A DNA stretch of 52,813 bases from Deltaproteobacteria bacterium (GTDB lineage Bacteria > JAMCPX01), in contig JAMCPX010000024.1 in the NCBI GenBank assembly GCA_023382265.1, positions 1 to 52,813 of the forward strand. Direction: 5' to 3'. The position numbers and the translations under genes were made by a program. The notes under the pieces are model-generated. The model saw only the letters and a list, made by a program, of their open reading frames with translations. It made no database searches and was not told the DNA's origin. Shown here piece after piece: positions 48,403-52,813 of the stretch; position 1 is the first letter of the stretch, and each line of letters starts with the position of its first letter.

Positions 48403-48852
48403 ATGGCAGAAATAAACCTTACCCAATCTGAAGCCAACTTACTCATCTCGATGGAGAAGCATCGAGTGGATGAGACCAAATGGGAATATCCGGGGCTTGG
48501 TGGTGCCATTTGTATCCCACTAACCTCTGCAAATAAGAGAGAAAATTTCTTGCTTGATATGAGCCGTGGCCGAATTAATTTGTTAAAAGGTAAATATCAA
48601 AACCGTTCCCGGAATGTTATCGTTCTTGTACGTCTATGTTTTGGTGGCCCACCGCATCATAACCCAGATGGTCAAGATGTGATACCACCCCATTTGCACG
48701 TTTACCATGAAGGATTTGGTGATAAATGGGCTATAGAAGTTCCGCCAGATAAATTCGGTAACCCTGCTGATCTATGGCAGACATTGCATGATTTTATGGA
48801 ATTTTGTAATATCGTAGAGCCACCAATTATTGAGAGAGGACTTTTTATATGA
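48403..48852 (+). CDS. DUF6978-like protein
   Basis: A 149-residue protein that I match by memory to the DUF6978 family: [19 protein letters not shown] at the start, [20 protein letters not shown] near 53, then [18 protein letters not shown] near 97 and a tail [14 protein letters not shown]. The His-rich centre ([22 protein letters not shown]) might bind a metal, which is inferred. The family is usually found beside a DUF1828 protein, as here, with a 4-base overlap to it, and in mobile or defence neighbourhoods. Biochemical function is not known to me. The ATG has AAGGAG 8 bases upstream. Confidence 0.8.
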   Translation: MAEINLTQSEANLLISMEKHRVDETKWEYPGLGGAICIPLTSANKRENFLLDMSRGRINLLKGKYQNRSRNVIVLVRLCFGGPPHHNPDGQDVIPPHLHVYHEGFGDKWAIEVPPDKFGNPADLWQTLHDFMEFCNIVEPPIIERGLFI

Positions 48853-49613
48853 TTGATGAAATTCAAAAGCTATTGGACGATTACGTAAATTGGCTAAAGG
48901 ATAAAACAAAACTTCGTCAGTTGAAAGATATAGTCGAGATTACTACACCTTATCTCGACAGACACAATGATTATCTACAGATATATGCCAAACGTGACAA
49001 TGGAGGATTCTTTCTTACCGATGACGGCTATATTATCACAGACTTGAAGCAGTCAGGCTGTGAGCTGGAAAGCAAAAAGCGAAAGGACCTGCTGACTATG
49101 ACACTCAACGGCTTTGGCGTTAGATTGGATGGGGATGCATTAGTGGTACATGCTTCGCCGGACAATTTCGCTATGCAGAAACATAATTTAGTCCAGTCGA
49201 TGTTAGCAGTTAACGATCTTTTTTACCTTGCAGAGCCTATCGTTGCCAGTCTTTTTCTGGAAGATGTTACTGCATGGCTTGACTTGAATGAGATCCGTTA
49301 TACCCCAAAAGTAAAGTTTACAGGCAAGACAGGTTATGATCATTTGTTTGATTTTGTTATTCCAGCTTCAAGAAGACGCCCGGAACGTATCTTAAAAGCG
49401 ATCAATTCACCTAATCGAGACACTGCCCAGGTTGTAGCTTTTTCCTGGATAGATACAAAAGAAGTCAGACCTGCAAATTCAAAAGCATACGCTGTTTTAA
49501 ACGATATAGAACATGCTCCGTTGGTATCAGTACTGGACGCACTGAGAAACTATGATGTATACCCAGTGCTGTGGAGTAAGAGAGAAGAAATAAAAGAAGA
49601 GCTTGCCGCATAA
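48849..49613 (+). CDS. DUF1828/DUF1829-domain protein
   Basis: A 254-residue protein with an N-terminal DUF1828 region (residues 20-110: [34 protein letters not shown]) and a C-terminal DUF1829 region (about 150-240: [30 protein letters not shown]). The two form a common pair of uncharacterised domains. Coupling by 4 bases to the DUF6978-like gene suggests a two-protein module. It may be an accessory or toxin-antitoxin-like unit of the island, but I cannot assign a function. It is followed by 111 bases that hold only a small remnant frame before hsdR. Confidence 0.82.
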   Translation: MIDEIQKLLDDYVNWLKDKTKLRQLKDIVEITTPYLDRHNDYLQIYAKRDNGGFFLTDDGYIITDLKQSGCELESKKRKDLLTMTLNGFGVRLDGDALVVHASPDNFAMQKHNLVQSMLAVNDLFYLAEPIVASLFLEDVTAWLDLNEIRYTPKVKFTGKTGYDHLFDFVIPASRRRPERILKAINSPNRDTAQVVAFSWIDTKEVRPANSKAYAVLNDIEHAPLVSVLDALRNYDVYPVLWSKREEIKEELAA

Positions 49614-49614
49614 A

Positions 49615-49728
49615 ATGCAGATGAATAACCCAACCTCCGATTTAATTCCGCCGCACGGCGGGTATCGCAAGCTGAAAAGCTTTCAAATTTCACAGTTGGT
49701 GTATGAGGTCGTAAGGAAAACCCAATGA
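49615..49728 (+). pseudogene. N-terminal remnant of a four-helix-bundle (S23-like) protein gene
   Basis: A 37-codon frame starts right after the DUF1829 stop and ends in TGA overlapping the hsdR ATG (ATGA). Its product contains IPPHGGYRKLKSFQISQLVY, which I recognise as the opening of four-helix-bundle proteins related to 23S rRNA intervening-sequence proteins, genes often seen inside type I RM loci. The normal protein continues for over 100 residues, so about three quarters is lost and the frame runs out at hsdR. It may still serve as a coupling leader for hsdR. Confidence 0.55.
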
Positions 49729-52700
49729 GTGCTGTTGCAGAATCCACGGTAGAGCAGGCTGCTCTGGATTGGTTCAGGGAACTTGGATATGGGATTAAAT
49801 TTGGGCCAGAGATAGCAGCAGGGGAGTTGTTTGCAGAGCGCACAAGCTACAGCGAAGTCATCCTTGAAAACAGGCTCCACACTGCATTGCTAAACATCAA
49901 TCCAAAAATCCCTTCTGAGGCTATTGAAGATGCCTTCCGAAAGATTTCCCGAATCGACTTTCCATCACCCGTGCAAGCCAATCATCTGTTTCATCAGATG
50001 CTGGTAAATGGCGTGGATGTAGAATATCGTGCAGACAATCGGGTGGTGCATGATATTGTTCGGCTTGTTGATTTTGAGAACCGGGATAATAATGATTGGT
50101 TGGTAGTCAATCAGTTTACCGTGATCGAAGGCCAAAGTAACCGACGCCCCGATATCATTCTTTTTCTCAACGGCCTGCCGCTTGTTGTGATCGAACTCAA
50201 AAATCCTGCCGACGAAAATGCCACGATCTGGACAGCGTTCAATCAGCTTCAGACCTACAAACAGCAGATCCCCTCTCTTTTTACTTTCAATGAGGTGCTT
50301 GTTGTGTCAGACGGACTTGAAGCGCGTTGTGGCTCTCTGACCGCTGATCATGAATGGTATCTGCCATGGCGTACGATCGAGGGGCAGAAACTTACCTCAG
50401 AGTCTGTTCCACAATTAGAAGTGCTTATCAAGGGAATGTTTGATCGTAACAGGTTCTTGCGCTTTCTCAGGCATTTTATCGTTTTTGAGGAAGAAAACAA
50501 CGGATTGAGTAAAAAGCTGGCAGGCTATCATCAATACCATGCTGTTAATGTTGCAGTGCTGGAAACAATCAGGGCTTCTTACGAGCGTAGTTTACCCTTG
50601 TATATTCTGGAAGGCGAAGAAGCGAAGCAGGGCATTTACCAGACAATATCGGGCCACGGTGTTCAGGGTGACCATAAAATAGGGGTTGTATGGCATACCC
50701 AAGGATCAGGGAAAAGCCTGACCATGGCGTTTTACGCAGGACGGATTGTTCTTGAGCCCGCAATGAAAAACCCAACACTTGTAGTCATTACTGACAGAAA
50801 TGACCTTGACGATCAGCTCTTTGGTACCTTCTCCAGGTGTCATGAACTCCTGCGACAGAAGCCTGCGCAGGTGGAGAGCCGCGCGCAGTTGCGTGAGCTG
50901 TTACAAGTTGCATCAGGCGGTATTGTCTTTACGACCGTTCAAAAGTTCTTGCCGGAACAAAAAGGCGACAACTTTCCCAAACTTTCAGACAGACATAATA
51001 TTGTGGTTATTGCGGATGAGGCGCATAGGAGCCAGTATGATTTTATAGACGGGTTTGCGCGGCACATGCGGGATGCCCTGCCGAACGCCTCTTTTGTCGG
51101 GTTTACCGGAACACCGATAGAACTTACCGACAAAAACACACGAAATGTTTTTGGCGATTACATAAGCATTTACGACATTCAGCGGGCTGTGCAGGACGGT
51201 GCAACCGTGCCGATCTATTATGAGAGCAGACTCGCCAGGCTTGAATTGAAAGAATCAGAAAAGCCACGTCTTGATGAAGAGTTTGAGGAAATTACAGAAC
51301 AGGAAGAAGAAGCATACAAAGAAAAACTAAAAACGAAATGGGCGCAGCTTGAGTCCGTAGTAGGTACGGACAAGCGCATTCGGCTTATAGCACAGGACAT
51401 AGTAAACCACTTTGAAAACCGTCTCGATGCTATGGACGGGAAGGGAATGATTGTGTGCATGAGCCGCAGGATATGCATTGAGCTTTACAATGCCATCATC
51501 AAGCTTCGGCCTGGATGGCACAGTGATGAAGATGATAAGGGGTTCTTAAAGGTTGTCATGACCGGCTCTGCATCCGATCCGCTCGATTGGCAGCAGCATA
51601 TAAGAACCAAGCCAAGGCGTGAAGCGATGGCCAATAACTTCAAAAAAGTAGATCATCCTTTCAAATTAGCCATTGTCCGGGATATGTGGCTGACAGGGTT
51701 TGATGCCCCAAGTCTGCACACGATGTATGTGGACAAACCTATGCGTGGTCACAGCCTGATGCAAGCCATTGCAAGGGTCAACCGGGTATTCAGAGACAAA
51801 CCCGGAGGGCTAGTTGTGGATTATCTCGGACTTGCAGATTATCTTCGTAAGGCGCTTGCCAACTATACAGAGAGCGGGGGTACAGGAAGAACAGCCATTA
51901 ATCAAGAAGAGTCAGTTGCCGTGATGATGGAAAAATATGAAGTTTGCTGTGATTTGTTCCACGGCTTTGACTGGACGCTCTGGACAACGGGTTCTCCGAT
52001 TGAGCGTATCCGCCTGCTGCCTATGGCGCAGGAGCATATTCTGGAACAGGAAGACGGGAAGACCAGACTATTAAAAGCTGTAACAGAACTATCTCAGGCT
52101 TTTGCCTTGTCTGTTCCGCATAATAAGGCAATAGCTATCAGGGACGATGTGGCTTTCTTTCAGGCAGTTAGATCCGCGCTGAGCAAGTCAGGTGCACCAA
52201 GTCCTAAAGCAGAGGAAACGCTGGAGCATGCCATCAGACAACTTGTTTCCAAGGCTATAGCATCGGATCAAGTCGTTGATATATTTGCAGCGGCAGGGCT
52301 CAAAAAACCAGACATTTCAATTCTATCCGATGACTTTCTGGCAGAAGTGCGTGGCATGCCCCAGAAAAACCTTGCTGTCGAACTTCTCCGCAAGCTTCTG
52401 AATGACGAGATCAAGTCACGAGCGCTGAAAAACCTCGTACAGTCCCGCTCATTTGCAGAGATGCTTGAACGCTCCATACGCGCGTATCGGAATAGGGCCA
52501 TTGAAAGCGCTCAAGTGATTGAAGAGCTGATTGTTATTGCGAAAGAAATGAGGAAAGCAAACCTCAGAGGTGAGAAACTCAATCTTTCTGATGATGAGGT
52601 CGCATTCTACGATGCTCTGGAAACCAATGATAGCGCAGTAAAAGTCCTCGGTGACGAGACACTGAGAATCATCGCACAGGAGCTTGTTAAAGCAGTGCAT

Positions 52701-52736
52701 AACAGCGTTACCCGAATCGAGTCATGTAAAATCTAA
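49725..52736 (+). CDS. hsdR: Type I restriction subunit HsdR, probably C-terminally truncated
   Basis: Cuts unmodified DNA after ATP-driven translocation. The nuclease core has Asp 143 in RRPDIILF and ELK at 157-159. The SF2 motor has the Walker [10 protein letters not shown] near 325, the helicase motif IADEAHRSQ near 429 and [11 protein letters not shown] near 465, then [15 protein letters not shown] near 658. The last seven residues RIESCKI and the stop are encoded by the right arm of the 101-bp inverted repeat. Family members I recall continue about 50-60 residues further with a conserved helical tail, so an insertion seems to have cut the gene. Whether it still works is unknown. Confidence 0.92.
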   Translation: MSAVAESTVEQAALDWFRELGYGIKFGPEIAAGELFAERTSYSEVILENRLHTALLNINPKIPSEAIEDAFRKISRIDFPSPVQANHLFHQMLVNGVDVEYRADNRVVHDIVRLVDFENRDNNDWLVVNQFTVIEGQSNRRPDIILFLNGLPLVVIELKNPADENATIWTAFNQLQTYKQQIPSLFTFNEVLVVSDGLEARCGSLTADHEWYLPWRTIEGQKLTSESVPQLEVLIKGMFDRNRFLRFLRHFIVFEEENNGLSKKLAGYHQYHAVNVAVLETIRASYERSLPLYILEGEEAKQGIYQTISGHGVQGDHKIGVVWHTQGSGKSLTMAFYAGRIVLEPAMKNPTLVVITDRNDLDDQLFGTFSRCHELLRQKPAQVESRAQLRELLQVASGGIVFTTVQKFLPEQKGDNFPKLSDRHNIVVIADEAHRSQYDFIDGFARHMRDALPNASFVGFTGTPIELTDKNTRNVFGDYISIYDIQRAVQDGATVPIYYESRLARLELKESEKPRLDEEFEEITEQEEEAYKEKLKTKWAQLESVVGTDKRIRLIAQDIVNHFENRLDAMDGKGMIVCMSRRICIELYNAIIKLRPGWHSDEDDKGFLKVVMTGSASDPLDWQQHIRTKPRREAMANNFKKVDHPFKLAIVRDMWLTGFDAPSLHTMYVDKPMRGHSLMQAIARVNRVFRDKPGGLVVDYLGLADYLRKALANYTESGGTGRTAINQEESVAVMMEKYEVCCDLFHGFDWTLWTTGSPIERIRLLPMAQEHILEQEDGKTRLLKAVTELSQAFALSVPHNKAIAIRDDVAFFQAVRSALSKSGAPSPKAEETLEHAIRQLVSKAIASDQVVDIFAAAGLKKPDISILSDDFLAEVRGMPQKNLAVELLRKLLNDEIKSRALKNLVQSRSFAEMLERSIRAYRNRAIESAQVIEELIVIAKEMRKANLRGEKLNLSDDEVAFYDALETNDSAVKVLGDETLRIIAQELVKAVHNSVTRIESCKI

Positions 52737-52813
52737 CCATGGAGGGTATCATCTTGTCATGTAAAAATCTAACCGAAAGATACAGCTTCAGAGATGGATA
52801 TTATAGTCTGCCT
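52713..52813 (-). repeat. Right arm of the 101-bp inverted repeat, entering the hsdR 3' end
   Basis: This is the exact reverse complement of 42241-42341. It begins within hsdR and contains two direct sites GTCATGTAAAATCTAACC (52721-52738) and GTCATGTAAAAATCTAACC (52756-52774) that read as an element end pointing into hsdR, with its body lying to the right. The window stops inside the arm, so the element itself is not visible. Confidence 0.9.

Noticed and set aside
42241-52813. Island as the cargo of one intact transposon with outward tips
   Set aside because: The repeat tips face inward, one cuts into hsdR, and no transposase is seen inside. Two flanking element ends fit better, although an assembly artefact at the window edge cannot be excluded.

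Overview
The window looks like a chromosomal segment of a Gram-negative, moderately AT-rich bacterium, most likely a deltaproteobacterium-like lineage (Desulfobacterota or Myxococcota sense). This is inferred from N-terminal lipobox signals, an FtsB-like septum protein, a long GyrB with the insert typical of Gram-negatives, a TatD-radical SAM fusion, and a GDP-deoxysugar and WecA-type polysaccharide locus. I did not identify a species. No rRNA, tRNA, CRISPR array or prophage was seen.

Layout. 1-200: a truncated reading frame and direct repeats resembling an insertion-sequence end. 0.2-6.4 kb (+): two acyl-CoA synthetases, an MBL-fold hydrolase and a GlcD-type flavoprotein, probably for acyl-CoA and 2-hydroxyacid use. 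6.5-10.6 kb (-): a ferritin, PdxJ, a membrane GAF-GAF-GGDEF cyclase, a MITE-like intergenic segment, then the FtsB-like protein. 10.6-18.1 kb (-): CtpA protease, TatD-radical SAM fusion, a peptide-binding lipoprotein, an unknown lipoprotein and a REC-PilZ regulator. 18.2-26.7 kb (+): a polysaccharide locus (GT4, SDR epimerase, WecA-CapD-like fusion, ComEC, Gmd, Rmd). 27-31 kb (+): PrmC, MurA, HisG and HisD, overlapping or nearly so. 31-41.8 kb (-): metallophosphoesterase-nucleotidyltransferase fusion, PEP carboxylase, GyrB preceded by an overlapping XRE regulator and a PilZ protein, TldD, FolC.

42.2-52.8 kb is an accessory island. A type I restriction-modification operon (hsdM, hsdS, hsdR) is split by four extra genes: a PD-(D/E)XK-like nuclease, an OLD-family ATPase-TOPRIM nuclease, a DUF6978-like protein and a DUF1828/1829-like protein. 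Small reading frames sit at the joints, including one that looks like the leftover N-terminus of a four-helix-bundle (S23-like) gene. The island is bracketed by a perfect 101-bp inverted repeat (42241-42341 and 52713-52813), which carries two direct repeats resembling transposase-binding sites. The right arm supplies the last codons and the stop of hsdR, so HsdR appears truncated. The window ends inside this arm, so the full repeat cannot be seen.

A short motif (TTAACC-A/T-rich-CATTT) recurs in intergenic regions across the core genome. Two facing copies bound the roughly 266-bp MITE-like segment at 9.9-10.2 kb.
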